A stretch of DNA of 64,000 bases from Aeromonas veronii bv. veronii (GTDB lineage: Bacteria > Pseudomonadota > Gammaproteobacteria > Enterobacterales > Aeromonadaceae): positions 172,883-236,882 of the forward strand of contig NZ_CDDK01000002.1 in assembly GCF_000820225.1 (NCBI RefSeq), read 5' to 3'. Within the stretch, counting starts at the first letter, position 1; each line of letters starts with the position of its first letter. Positions 35,001 to 42,867 of the stretch are shown here, in pieces. The notes beneath the pieces were generated by a model. That model made no database searches and was not told where the DNA came from. It saw only the letters and a program-made list of their open reading frames with translations. Position numbers and translations under genes: made by a program.

Positions 35001-36079
35001 TGGGTCAGTCACTGCCGAAAAACCTGCTGGAGGAGCGGCTCTGTCGCCTCTTCGCCGAGATACTGGGGCTGGCGCGGGTCGGCGCCGACGATAACTTCTT
35101 TGCCCTCGGTGGCCACTCCCTGCTGGCGGCGCAGCTGGTGGTGCGTATTGAGGAATCAATCGGACAGGATCTCACTCTGGCCAGCCTGTTCGAAGCGCCG
35201 AGCCCTGCCCAGCTGGCGCGTCGTCTTGGCGGCGAGCGGGAGGCGATGCCCATGCTGTTGCCCTTGCGGGCGCCCGGTGCGCAGTCCGGCGTATCAGGCC
35301 CCACCCTCTTTTGCGTCCACCCCGCAGGGGGGCTCGGCTGGTGTTATGCGCCACTGGTGCCCCATCTGCCGACCGACATGGCGGTCTATGCCCTGCAGGC
35401 GCGGGCGCTCTGCCAACCGAATGCGCCGCTGCCTGCCAGCTTCGACGAGCTGGCCCTCGATTATGTGACCGAGCTGCATCGTCAACAGAGCGAGGGGCCC
35501 TACTGGCTGCTCGGCTGGTCGCTCGGGGGCATGTTGGTGCACCGGATGGCCGCCATGTTGCAAGAGCAGGGACAGGAGGTGGCCATGGTGCTGCTGCTCG
35601 ATGCCTACCCCTGTCAGCAGTGGCAGACCCAGCCGTTGCCCGACGAGCAGCGGATGCTCGATGCGTTGCTGCGGATGGGAGGCATTGCGGTTGCGGATGA
35701 GGCGCTCGATTCCCTCACTCGCGACGACGTGGTGGCCCGACTGGGGGCGGAGGGGAGTGCGCTGGCCATGCTCGACGAGCAGGTGGTGAGCGCCATGATT
35801 GAGCTGGTTGGCCATAACAACAGGTTGATCCGTGAGCCGGTCGACTACTGCTACCACGGGGAGGTGATCTTTATCGAGGCGTCAGCCTCCCGCCAGCCCT
35901 GGCTGGATGGACGTGGCTGGGAGCCGCTGACAAAAGGGGACATCCGCTATGAGCGCTTCCCCTGCCTCCATCAGGAGATGGTGCATCCCGACTGGTTGGC
36001 GAAGATCGGCGCCCTTATTTGTGAGCGGGTCGATGGGGTCGGGCAACAACCATACATCCGACAGGAGGGGGACGCATGA
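32090..36079 (+). CDS. entF: Enterobactin synthetase-type NRPS (C-A-T-TE), serine-specific
   Basis: 1,329 aa, one module. Condensation domain about 20-450 with HHIAIDG. Adenylation about 460-960 with TSGSTGRPKG, NLYGPTEAAVD, YRSGDLAAW and NGKLDRKG. Carrier domain about 970-1045 with GGHSLLAA (phosphopantetheine Ser about 1007). Thioesterase about 1070-1329 with GWSLGG (about 1142) and a C-terminal HQEMVHP His. The ten substrate-code residues read D-V-W-H-F-S-L-V-D-K, the same as E. coli EntF, so it should activate L-Ser, couple it to DHB and trimerise the product. I chose the ATG at 32090 (AAGGA seven bases upstream). No MbtH-like gene is adjacent. Overlaps the next gene by ATGA. Confidence 0.93.
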   Translation: MEQTMAMRATQQRGEQPRWPLTTAQAGIWFAQQKYPQSPACNTGEYWLLEGALAPHHFTRAVRQTIDEIPGLHCAFVATVDGPQMVANPACWQLTERDLRSEADPLAVAQVEMRAQLAVPFNLAGGPLFATTLYRLGERRWAWFIAVHHIAIDGFGLSLLCQRVANWYEALCAGEQPAPCRYASQQELLAEEAAYQDSPRAARDRDFFVQQLTGVETPASLSRHPVQGPGPTYRLEQRLAGRQWQALVERATRSACHPYSLLLAAVASYVQRMSGAGEVVLGIPLMGRLGSVAADTPCMKVNVVPLRIELSGTSRVGELLVQVERQFAALRRHQGCRQEWLQQRQPGQPLFGPQVNLMPFARTLSFGEGHNQVRGEVQVLAAGPVEECAFYFAEEAGAMTLTLEAHQGRFSQQESERHLARLVAYLAAWSEAADETLAVRLPLLLPCEQAELTRWNQTDHPLPTTTLSALLAEGLAAADQSAIALECGAERWSVAELRQRTRQLASYLAGRGVGPCCRVAVVIPRAPELILAQQAIMAVGAVYVPVDPDYPAERIGYILASSDPALVLTSRTLRMPLDMAAPLVCLDAPGVAEQLAAVELATTAPCDLPAPKPEDAAYIIYTSGSTGRPKGVVVSHGAIVNRLLWMQHMYPIGPADRVLQKTPAGFDVSIWEFFWPFMTGARLVLAKPGGHKDPAYLAELIELAGITTLHFVPSMLQIFVTQAEPARCRALRQVFCSGEALPADLVQRWYGAFSAPLHNLYGPTEAAVDVTWYPCRADEAVTSVPIGYPVWNTCIHILDPWLQPVPPGVAGELWIGGVQVAEGYFGQPELTAERFIANPFGAGRLYRSGDLAAWREDGAIEYLGRLDFQVKIRGQRIELEEIEQVLLRHPRVAQAVVLAPEFAPGDRRLVAYVVTADSRDMTLAELTPALGAALPDYMVPGLLVNLAELPLTPNGKLDRKGLPLPDMASAVGQSLPKNLLEERLCRLFAEILGLARVGADDNFFALGGHSLLAAQLVVRIEESIGQDLTLASLFEAPSPAQLARRLGGEREAMPMLLPLRAPGAQSGVSGPTLFCVHPAGGLGWCYAPLVPHLPTDMAVYALQARALCQPNAPLPASFDELALDYVTELHRQQSEGPYWLLGWSLGGMLVHRMAAMLQEQGQEVAMVLLLDAYPCQQWQTQPLPDEQRMLDALLRMGGIAVADEALDSLTRDDVVARLGAEGSALAMLDEQVVSAMIELVGHNNRLIREPVDYCYHGEVIFIEASASRQPWLDGRGWEPLTKGDIRYERFPCLHQEMVHPDWLAKIGALICERVDGVGQQPYIRQEGDA

Positions 36080-36945
36080 CCCCGGTTGCCGCCATCCGGG
36101 AAGCCTTGCTGGCGGGCAAGCTGGTGGGACTGGGGGAGCCGCATTGGCACCCGGATTTTATCCGGCGCCAGCACGCCTGGCTCTGTGATCCGGCGCTCTG
36201 GGGAGTCATGACCGATCTGGTGCTGGAGTGCGGCAATCGCCGCCATCAGAGCTTGCTCGATGCCTGGCTGACGGGGGAGAAGAGCTGGCAGGATGAGCCG
36301 CTGACGCTGGCCCGGCTCTATCCGGTCTGGCTCGACTCCTGCGCCTTTCCTGCCTGGATGGCCCCCGAGTTTCCGGCTCTCTTTTCCGCTCTGCGCCAGA
36401 GCAATCTGGTGCGCCCTGAACATGTACGGCTGCGGGTGCATCTCTGCGAGCCTTCATTCGAGTGGCAAGAGTTGACTCCGGAGCGGTGGCAGCTACACAA
36501 CAGGGGGCGGGATCAGGCGCTGGCCGACTATCTTCTTGCACTTCCCGCCCGCGGCGTGGTGGTGCTGGCGGGGGCGCGCCATCTGCTCAAAGTCGCAGGG
36601 GATCCCCACTTTGCGCAGCCGACGCTGGGCCAGTTGCTGGAGGCCGCACGGCCGGGTTGGCTGCAGGTGCTTCATCCTTGGCCAATGGCTGATGGAAAGG
36701 GAGATGAGAAAGAGGAGCGAGTGTGCGAGCTGGCCGGGATCGCGACTGCCGACCTCTATCCCCACTGGCCGGCGCATCCGCCGCTGGAGACTCTTATCGA
36801 CAGGTTGGTGCGCGTTGCTGACCGGGGACGGGAGATGCGAATTTGCCCCACCTTGCTGGCCGAGCCCTGGCGCAGCCGCTTGTTGAGTCGCGCTCACTTG
36901 CTGCCAGCTGGCATGGCCCGCCAGCTGCAACAGTGGCTGGCGTAA
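36076..36945 (+). CDS. EreA/ChaN-like protein of unknown function, coupled to entF
   Basis: 289 aa, no signal peptide, no membrane segment. The N-terminal motif GLGEPHWHPDFIRRQ and the later VVVLAGARHLL match the pattern G-E-x-H ... G-x-x-H of the EreA/ChaN/TIKI superfamily (erythromycin esterase, heme-uptake protein ChaN). Its ATG overlaps the entF stop by four bases, so it is translationally coupled to the synthetase and ends the siderophore unit. Possible roles: siderophore ester hydrolysis in place of Fes, editing of the synthetase, or iron/heme handling. All are inference. Domain call moderately sure; function open. Confidence 0.65.
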   Translation: MTPVAAIREALLAGKLVGLGEPHWHPDFIRRQHAWLCDPALWGVMTDLVLECGNRRHQSLLDAWLTGEKSWQDEPLTLARLYPVWLDSCAFPAWMAPEFPALFSALRQSNLVRPEHVRLRVHLCEPSFEWQELTPERWQLHNRGRDQALADYLLALPARGVVVLAGARHLLKVAGDPHFAQPTLGQLLEAARPGWLQVLHPWPMADGKGDEKEERVCELAGIATADLYPHWPAHPPLETLIDRLVRVADRGREMRICPTLLAEPWRSRLLSRAHLLPAGMARQLQQWLA

Positions 36946-36980
36946 CTGCTGGTTGGTGTAACCGCTGACTTGAGTAACAG

Positions 36981-37005
36981 AAGGGGGAGCAAGGCTCCCC
37001 TTTTT
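36981..37005 (+). terminator. Terminator of the siderophore operon
   Basis: Stem GGGGAGC/GCTCCCC with a 3-base loop, extended by A/G-T pairs, then TTTTT. Confidence 0.75.
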
Positions 37006-37213
37006 CACATTTTGCATCCTGCATTCAGCGCTGCAAAGTTGCACCATTTACGGCATACCTTGCCACTCATCGCCGAAAATTCAGCTCCTTCGCTACTTTA
37101 AAGAAGTTTCTACTGGTCTTACCTGAGTAAATCCCTTTGCTTTTTATTTAACAAGGTATTTACATTTGGGTGTCACCAGCATCGGTGACGCTCACAACGG
37201 CAAGGAGCCAGTT

Positions 37214-38302
37214 ATGACCCATGTCGACATCCCTTTCCTTCGTTACCTCGATGCGGAAGGGTGCCCGGTCGCCACCTTACCGACCTGGCTGGACAAGGCG
37301 ATACTGCACACCTTCTACCGCAATATGGTGATGGTGCGCAGCTATGACAAAAAAGCGATTGCGCTGCAACGAACCGGCAAACTCGGTACTTTTCCCTCCC
37401 ATCTCGGCGCAGAAGCCGTGGGGATTGGCATTGGTCTGGCCATGCAGCCGCAGGATGTCTACGTTCCCTACTATCGGGACATGCCCACCCTCTATGTGCG
37501 GGGCGTGCCGATGGAGAAAAACCTGCAATATTGGGGGGGGGACGAGCGGGGCAGTTATTTTCTCAAACCCGATGGGACTCCCTCTGAAGATCTCCCCATC
37601 TGCGTCCCCATCGCCACCCAGATCACCCACGCCTGCGGTATTGCCTCGGCCTTCAAACTGCGTAATCAACCGCGTGTCGCCGTAGTCACTATCGGCGACG
37701 GTGGCACCTCCAAGGGGGATTTTCTGGAGGGGCTCAACTGCGCCGGGGTATGGCATCTGCCGATGGTCATCATCGTCAACAACAACCAGTGGGCCATCTC
37801 GGTGCCACGCAAGCTGCAATCGAGCGCCCCAACGCTGGCCCAGAAGGGGATTGGTGCCGGAGTGCGCAGCCTGCAGGTGGATGGCAACGATGTGGTGGCG
37901 GTCTACGATGCCGCGCGCAGTGCCGTCGAGCGGGCCCGCAGCGGCAAGGGGCCGACCCTGATCGAGGCGGTCAGTTATCGTCTCGGCGATCACACCACGG
38001 CCGACGATGCCACTCGCTATCGCGATGGGGCTGAGGTCGAGGCCGCCTGGGCGAAAGAGCCGGTCAAGCGGCTGCGCCAGTTTATGCACAGCCAGGGCTG
38101 GTGGGATGAAGAGCAGGAGCAGAGCCTGCTGGCGGAAGCCACTCGGGAGGTAGAGCAGGCGGTCGCCCGCTATGAGGTGATGGCGCCCCAGCCGCCGGAG
38201 GCGATGCTCGATTATCACTACGCCAGCCTGCCCGCCGAACTCGTGCCCCAGCGCGAGCGAGTGATTGCCAAGGGGATGAAGCAGGAGGTTGGCCATGAGT
38301 GA
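37214..38302 (+). CDS. 2-oxoacid dehydrogenase E1 component, alpha subunit
   Basis: 362 aa, thiamine-diphosphate-dependent decarboxylase subunit, cytoplasmic. The ThDP-binding motif runs from GDGGTSKGDF to IIVNNNQWAIS. GAEAVGIGIGLAM and YYRDMP are typical of the alpha2-beta2 E1 class (pyruvate or branched-chain). LDYHYASLP ends the chain. The ATG at 37214 has AAGGAG at good spacing. Followed by E1-beta with an 8-base overlap. Substrate (pyruvate versus branched-chain keto acids) cannot be fixed from sequence; overall look is PdhA-like. Confidence 0.9.
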   Translation: MTHVDIPFLRYLDAEGCPVATLPTWLDKAILHTFYRNMVMVRSYDKKAIALQRTGKLGTFPSHLGAEAVGIGIGLAMQPQDVYVPYYRDMPTLYVRGVPMEKNLQYWGGDERGSYFLKPDGTPSEDLPICVPIATQITHACGIASAFKLRNQPRVAVVTIGDGGTSKGDFLEGLNCAGVWHLPMVIIVNNNQWAISVPRKLQSSAPTLAQKGIGAGVRSLQVDGNDVVAVYDAARSAVERARSGKGPTLIEAVSYRLGDHTTADDATRYRDGAEVEAAWAKEPVKRLRQFMHSQGWWDEEQEQSLLAEATREVEQAVARYEVMAPQPPEAMLDYHYASLPAELVPQRERVIAKGMKQEVGHE

Positions 38303-39281
38303 GATCAGTTTGCTGGAAGCGGTCAACATGGCCCTTCATTACGAGATGGAGCACGACCCGGATGTGGTGGTACTGGGCGAGGATGTGGGGGTCAACGGCG
38401 GGGTGTTTCGCGCCACCGTAGGGCTGCGCGACAAGTTCGGTTTCAAGCGGGTGATCGACACGCCGCTGGCCGAGGGGCTGATCGCCGGGGTGGCGGTCGG
38501 CATGGCGACCCAGGGGCTCAAGCCGGTGGCGGAGTTCCAGTTTCAGGGCTTCATCTTCCCAGGGATGGAGCAGATCATCTGTCAGGCGGCGCGGATGCGA
38601 AACCGCACCCGTGGCCGCCTCTCCTGTCCCCTCGTCTATCGCTCCCCGTATGGCGCTGGCATTCATTCGCCTGAACATCACAGCGAGAGCGTCGAGGCGC
38701 TGTTTGCCCATATTCCCGGGCTGCGGGTAGTGATCCCCTCCAGCCCGAGACGCGCCTATGGCCTGCTGCTCTCGGCCATCCGCGATCCGGATCCCGTGAT
38801 GTTTTTCGAACCGGACCGCATTTATCGCTCGATGAAATCCGAGGTGGTGGATGACGGTGTCGGCCTGCCGCTGGATGTCTGCTTTACCCTGCGCCCGGGC
38901 CGGGATATCACGGTAGTGGCCTGGGGAGCCTGCATTCAGGAGGTGATGCGGGCGGCGAACCTGTTGGCCGAACAGGATATCCAGTGCGAGGTGCTGGATC
39001 TGGCCACCATCAAGCCGCTGGATATGGAGACCATACTCACCTCAGTGCGCAAGACCGGTCGCTTGCTGGTGGTGCACGAGGCGTGTGGCAGCTTCGGAGT
39101 CGGGGCCGAAATTGTGGCGCGGGTGACCGAGCAGGCACTCCCCAGCCTCAAGGCGCCGCCCAAACGGCTGACCGGGGTGGATGCAGCCGTTCCCTACTAT
39201 CGCAACGAAGCGTATTACCTCATCACCGAGCAGGATATCGCCGATGCCGCTCACCAGCTGATGGAGAAACAGTGGCTATGA
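38295..39281 (+). CDS. 2-oxoacid dehydrogenase E1 component, beta subunit
   Basis: 328 aa. Transketolase-type pyrimidine-binding domain (EDVGVNGGVFRATVGL, DTPLAEGLIAGVAVGMA) and C-terminal domain (VVAWGACIQEVMRAA, VVHEACGSFGVGAEI). The ATG at 38295 was chosen over the upstream TTG because GGAGG sits eight bases before it. The stop overlaps the E2 start by ATGA. Confidence 0.92.
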   Translation: MSEISLLEAVNMALHYEMEHDPDVVVLGEDVGVNGGVFRATVGLRDKFGFKRVIDTPLAEGLIAGVAVGMATQGLKPVAEFQFQGFIFPGMEQIICQAARMRNRTRGRLSCPLVYRSPYGAGIHSPEHHSESVEALFAHIPGLRVVIPSSPRRAYGLLLSAIRDPDPVMFFEPDRIYRSMKSEVVDDGVGLPLDVCFTLRPGRDITVVAWGACIQEVMRAANLLAEQDIQCEVLDLATIKPLDMETILTSVRKTGRLLVVHEACGSFGVGAEIVARVTEQALPSLKAPPKRLTGVDAAVPYYRNEAYYLITEQDIADAAHQLMEKQWL

Positions 39282-40378
39282 AATTTTTCAAATTACCGGA
39301 TCTGGGTGAAGGGTTGGCCGAAGCCGAGATCGTCGAGTGGAAGGTGAGTGCCGGTGATACCGTCACGGTCGATCAGGTGCTCTTGTCGGTGGAAACGGCC
39401 AAAGCGCTGGTGGATGTGCCCTCTCCGGTGGCCGGGGTGATTGCCCGTCTCTGCGGCGCCGAGGGGGATATCCTCCATATCGGTGCGCCGCTGGTGGAGT
39501 TCGAGGGGGGCGAAGATGATGGGACCGTGGTGGGCAAGGTGAGCGCCCATCAGCAACATATCGAGGATCATTTCGTGGTGGGGGCCATTGCCCCGGGTGG
39601 CGCGCTGGTGCAAGCCATGCCTGCCGTGCGCCTGCTTGCACAAAAACTGGGTGTGGATATCGACCGGATCAAGGGGAGTGGCAGCGGCGGAATGGTGACC
39701 GAGCTGGATGTGCAGCAGGCATTCGAGTCACAGCAGAGCAGTGGCAACGAATTCCTCAAAGGGTCGCGGAGGGCCATGGCCAAGGCGATGGAGCTCTCTC
39801 ATCAGACTGTGGTGCCGGTCAGCATCACCGACGAGGTGGATTTGCGTCACTGGCGGCCTGATGAGGATGTGACGGTGCGCCTTATCAAGGCCATTGGCGT
39901 GGCGTGCCGCGCCGAGCCCTCGATGAACGCCTGGTTCGATGGCGACACCCTGTCACGGCGTCTGTTTAAAGAGGTCAATGTGGCCATCGCGGTGGATTCA
40001 AAGCATGGCCTCTATGTGCCGGTGATGGAGAACGTGGCCGAGCGGGAGGGGACAGATATCCGGCAGGGGCTGGATCGGATGATCGCCGATGTGAAGGCGC
40101 GCGCCGTGCCGCGCGAAATGTTGCTGGGGGCGACCATTACGCTCACCAACTTCGGTGCCATCGCAGGCCGTTATGCCAGCCCCATCGTCACGCCGCCGCA
40201 GGTGGCCATCATAGGGGCAGGCAAACTGTTCGAAAAAGTGGTGTTCATCCATGGGGAGGCTCGCCCCGTCAGGGCATTGCCGCTGTCGATGACATTTGAC
40301 CACAGAGCCTGTACCGGCGGCGAGGCGGCTCGTTTTCTCAGAGCGCTGGTCGAAGCGTTGGAAGCAGCCACCTTATAA
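39278..40378 (+). CDS. Dihydrolipoamide acyltransferase (E2)
   Basis: 366 aa with one lipoyl domain (1-75, lipoyl-Lys in SVETAKALVDV), a short linker, a peripheral subunit-binding domain (about 107-145, MPAVRLLAQKLGVDIDRIKGSG) and the acyltransferase core (about 160-366). The catalytic box reads DHRACTGGEAARFL rather than the usual DHRxxDG, so the Asp is Thr here. The hydrophobic pocket sequence includes VAIIGAGK. The core is fused to only one lipoyl domain, unlike the three of E. coli AceF. No E3 gene is adjacent; a general lipoamide dehydrogenase encoded elsewhere would be needed. Confidence 0.9.
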   Translation: MKFFKLPDLGEGLAEAEIVEWKVSAGDTVTVDQVLLSVETAKALVDVPSPVAGVIARLCGAEGDILHIGAPLVEFEGGEDDGTVVGKVSAHQQHIEDHFVVGAIAPGGALVQAMPAVRLLAQKLGVDIDRIKGSGSGGMVTELDVQQAFESQQSSGNEFLKGSRRAMAKAMELSHQTVVPVSITDEVDLRHWRPDEDVTVRLIKAIGVACRAEPSMNAWFDGDTLSRRLFKEVNVAIAVDSKHGLYVPVMENVAEREGTDIRQGLDRMIADVKARAVPREMLLGATITLTNFGAIAGRYASPIVTPPQVAIIGAGKLFEKVVFIHGEARPVRALPLSMTFDHRACTGGEAARFLRALVEALEAATL

Positions 40379-40381
40379 CGG

Positions 40382-40417
40382 TTTGTGCCCTGTCATTGGC
40401 AGGGCACAAATTTGTTT
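40382..40417 (+). terminator. Terminator after the E2 gene
   Basis: 11-bp stem TTTGTGCCCTG/CAGGGCACAAA, 7-base loop, then TTTGTTT. Confidence 0.85.
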
Positions 40418-40443
40418 GCGTAATCTACAAAGCCACGTATAAT
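40415..40443 (+). promoter_or_regulatory. Sigma-70 promoter of the cold-shock gene
   Basis: TTTGCG, 17-base spacer, perfect TATAAT (40438-40443). The start would lie near 40450, giving an untranslated leader of about 135 bases as is usual for cspA-type mRNAs. It overlaps the end of the upstream terminator. Confidence 0.7.
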
Positions 40444-40586
40444 CCAAACCAGCTTGAAAGGGCGATAGTTATGTCAATGAATACGATGTTTCACATCTTG
40501 TCCTGTTGTTCATAAGTTAATCCCGTTTTTTGAGCTTTACCCGCTGAAAAGCATAAGTAATTATTTTGAATACAGGTTTAAAAGAT

Positions 40587-40796
40587 ATGTCTAACATGAT
40601 CACCGGTACCGTTAAGTTTTTCAACGAAACCAAAGGTTTTGGCTTCATCCAGCAAGAAAACGGCCCGGACGTTTTCGTTCACTTCAGCGCCATTCAAGGT
40701 AACGGTTTCCGTACCCTGGCTGAAGGTCAGCGCGTACAGTTCTCTGTGACCCAAGGTCAGAAAGGCCCGCAGGCTGAGAACGTAACCGCTCTGTAA
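40587..40796 (+). CDS. CspA-family cold-shock protein
   Basis: 69-aa single-stranded nucleic-acid-binding OB-fold protein. RNP1 KGFGFI and RNP2 VFVHFS are intact. The ATG at 40587 was chosen over an in-frame one 21 bases upstream since [12 protein letters not shown] is the usual start. The long leader suggests cold-dependent mRNA folding control, as in cspA (inference from family). Confidence 0.95.
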   Translation: MSNMITGTVKFFNETKGFGFIQQENGPDVFVHFSAIQGNGFRTLAEGQRVQFSVTQGQKGPQAENVTAL

Positions 40797-40813
40797 TTCT
40801 TACAGAATTTAAG

Positions 40814-40848
40814 AAAGCCGTGGTCCCTCTGGTGCCACGGCTTTTTGT
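40814..40848 (+). terminator. Terminator after the cold-shock gene
   Basis: 10-bp stem AAAGCCGTGG/CCACGGCTTT with an 11-base loop, then TTGTTT. Confidence 0.85.
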
Positions 40849-40886
40849 TTATCTGGCTTCTGCTACTGACTCCCATGTGCTGAATC

Positions 40887-41192
40887 ATGCTGCTATCGCT
40901 CCTGCTTGCTGCCACCTTGACTCCGACGTCCGATGCGCCGGTACCGGTTCAATCCGCGATGGAAGCGCAGGTGATCTGCCAGCAATTTGTCCAGGTCCGG
41001 ATGGGCACTGCACAGCAACCCGATGAGGTGAATGCGCGACTGGTGCCTGAAAGGGAGGGGGAGTGGCTGGTGGATGGCAAAGTAAAAGGACCCGAAGGTC
41101 CTTTGCTGTTTGCCTGTCATCTTCACCAAGGGGAGCGCTGGGAGCTACTCAACTTTTCACTCTGGGCACCACAGCCGCTCAAAGCGGTTTGA
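40887..41192 (+). CDS. Small predicted secreted protein
   Basis: 101 aa. Short hydrophobic start (MLLSLLLAATLTPTSDA) could be a signal peptide. The rest is soluble, with Cys at about residues 32 and 76 that may pair (VICQQFV, LLFACHL). Family not recognised. The 3' end overlaps the convergent gene by 14 bases. Coding looks plausible from third-position GC but evidence is limited. Confidence 0.5.
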   Translation: MLLSLLLAATLTPTSDAPVPVQSAMEAQVICQQFVQVRMGTAQQPDEVNARLVPEREGEWLVDGKVKGPEGPLLFACHLHQGERWELLNFSLWAPQPLKAV

Positions 41193-41427
41193 GTGCGACC
41201 AGCAGATGTTGCAGGTGTTCAACCATGGTCATGCCAAACGGGGTGAGATAGCCGCCATCTTCTGCGCTGATGAGCCCCTGTTGATGCAGACGGGCTGCCG
41301 CCTGGCACAACTCTTCAGACATATCGCTGCGTAATTTAATCCCCAGGCTCATGTTGGCCGGATCAAAGCATGCCAGTATTTTCAAATCGTTCACGAATTC
41401 GTTAGAAACCTGGTCGATCCCAATCAT
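41179..41427 (-). CDS. TIGR02647-like small conserved protein
   Basis: 82 aa, fully soluble. Pattern ELCQAAARLHQQGLISAEDGGYLTPFGMTMVEHLQHLLVAL resembles a small winged-helix-like family seen in marine and enteric gammaproteobacteria, with a helix-turn part followed by the GGYLT wing. A DNA-binding role is only suggested by that pattern. The AAGGAGT site lies before the ATG (minus strand: AGTAAATCC, weak). Confidence 0.65.
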   Translation of the reverse strand: MIGIDQVSNEFVNDLKILACFDPANMSLGIKLRSDMSEELCQAAARLHQQGLISAEDGGYLTPFGMTMVEHLQHLLVALKPL

Positions 41428-41672
41428 GGATTTACTCCTTACGCTAAAGATGTATCCAAACTAGCATCCCCGGATCCACTTTAGTGGGCGCTGGCTCAAA
41501 TTATTGATCTTTGGCTGGATGCTGCGTTTCAAATGCTGTTTTTTTCGGCGTAATCAGATGGTTGGCTGACAGCTTCGCCAAGGGCCGAGCCGGACCAAAC
41601 GTGGTAGGATAGGGCACTTCTTTATATCGGACGGTCTATTGGTGGCTGTTCGCCCTGTTCAAGGTATCGCTC

Positions 41673-42221
41673 ATGGTCAAGATCACTCTGGTATCCCTGC
41701 TGCATTCACTTTGTACCCGCTTTCCGGTTTACCCCGCTGCTTCGTTGACGTCCCTGCTGGATGCCCATCAGGGCGAGGTGTGGTTGCCTGCACGCAAGGG
41801 GGCCGACATTGCGCTGTTACGCAAGCATGCCAAGGAGGCTCATGAGCTGGCGTCACTCGATGCGGGCTGGTGTGATTTTGCCGCCAGCGACAGCGGTGAT
41901 ACACCCAAGCTGGATGCACTGGCCAACTACGACAGCGAGATGATGGATAACCTGCTGATGTACTGGCACACCGCCGCCAAGATCAACAGCCCGATCACCG
42001 ATAACCTGTTCGAGCTGCGTCGCGAAGTGGTGGATGAGGCCCACGGGGCCAAACTTGCAGCTGCCTGGGAGCAGCAACAACAGCTGCGTTTTGAGCAGCT
42101 GATGGCGATGGCGGCCAATGGCCGGGATCTGCTCTGCTTTGTCGAAGTGGAGTCCGCCTACTGGCTGCGGCAAAAGCTGAGCGAGCAGCCTGATGTGGAG
42201 CTGATCACCCCTGCGTTGTAA
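41673..42221 (+). CDS. Hypothetical protein
   Basis: 182 aa, soluble, with Leu/Ala/Glu-rich helices and no signal peptide. The core YDSEMMDNLLMYWHTAAKIN and C-terminal LLCFVEVESAYWL show no motif I recognise. A 160-base gap separates it from the DUF2750 gene downstream on the same strand. Base composition is like its neighbours, so a real gene is likely. Confidence 0.6.
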   Translation: MVKITLVSLLHSLCTRFPVYPAASLTSLLDAHQGEVWLPARKGADIALLRKHAKEAHELASLDAGWCDFAASDSGDTPKLDALANYDSEMMDNLLMYWHTAAKINSPITDNLFELRREVVDEAHGAKLAAAWEQQQQLRFEQLMAMAANGRDLLCFVEVESAYWLRQKLSEQPDVELITPAL

Positions 42222-42380
42222 AAGGGGCAATATGATAGCTGGCGGTCTCGTTATCGAGGAGGCTGCTCTATCCTTATTTGCGTCATTGTCCTCCCCATCC
42301 GGTGCCAAGGGGCTGCAAGCTGGACAAGCTGACGACAAGATGTGAACATGGCGCCCTTTATCGAGAGAGAGACTTGGCCA

Positions 42381-42773
42381 ATGAGCTATGAATTGAGCGA
42401 CACCGAGCGCAATGCCGCGCTGCAACTGAACGCTGACTACCGTTACGATCACTTCATCAGCAAGCTGGTCGAGCATGAAGAGCTGTTCGTCCTGACTGAC
42501 GAGCATGGCGTCATGATGCTGACCACCGACGATGAGGATTGCATCCCGGTATGGCCGCACCCGGAGTACGCCAAGGCGTGGGCTGAAGGCGAGTGGGCCG
42601 ATTGCAAGCCGCAGTCCATCACCCTCAAGGTGTGGCTGGAGCGCTGGGTTGACGGTATGGAGCAGGACGAGCTGTGTGTTGCCGTGTTCCCGACTCCGGA
42701 TCAGGAAGGCATCGTACTGGAGCCGGCTGACGTGGCTGACGCCATTGCCGAGAAGCAGGCCAAACGCGGCTGA
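42381..42773 (+). CDS. DUF2750 family protein
   Basis: 130 aa. The sequence ADYRYDHFISKLVEHEELFVL ... DEDCIPVWPHPEYAKAWAEGEW ... FPTPDQEGIVLEPADVA follows the DUF2750 pattern (small acidic cytoplasmic proteins of unknown function). I chose the ATG at 42381 following GAGAGAGAG; an upstream in-frame ATG at 42342 is weaker. Terminator just after. Confidence 0.8.
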   Translation: MSYELSDTERNAALQLNADYRYDHFISKLVEHEELFVLTDEHGVMMLTTDDEDCIPVWPHPEYAKAWAEGEWADCKPQSITLKVWLERWVDGMEQDELCVAVFPTPDQEGIVLEPADVADAIAEKQAKRG

Positions 42774-42804
42774 TCACTGCTCGATTCGCAACACCGGTTG
42801 CCAA

Positions 42805-42834
42805 CAAAGACCCCGCCATCTGGCGGGGTCTTTG
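42805..42834. terminator. Bidirectional terminator between the DUF2750 gene and the solute-binding protein
   Basis: Perfect 13-bp stem CAAAGACCCCGCC/GGCGGGGTCTTTG with loop ATCT; T-rich on the plus side. Confidence 0.85.
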
Positions 42835-42867
42835 TTTTAGGTCTGTTTGCCAAATGAGTTGTCGCTA

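Noticed and set aside
32090-36079. Amonabactin synthetase
   Set aside because: Amonabactin assembly needs several modules with other amino acids; here there is one module with the serine code of EntF.
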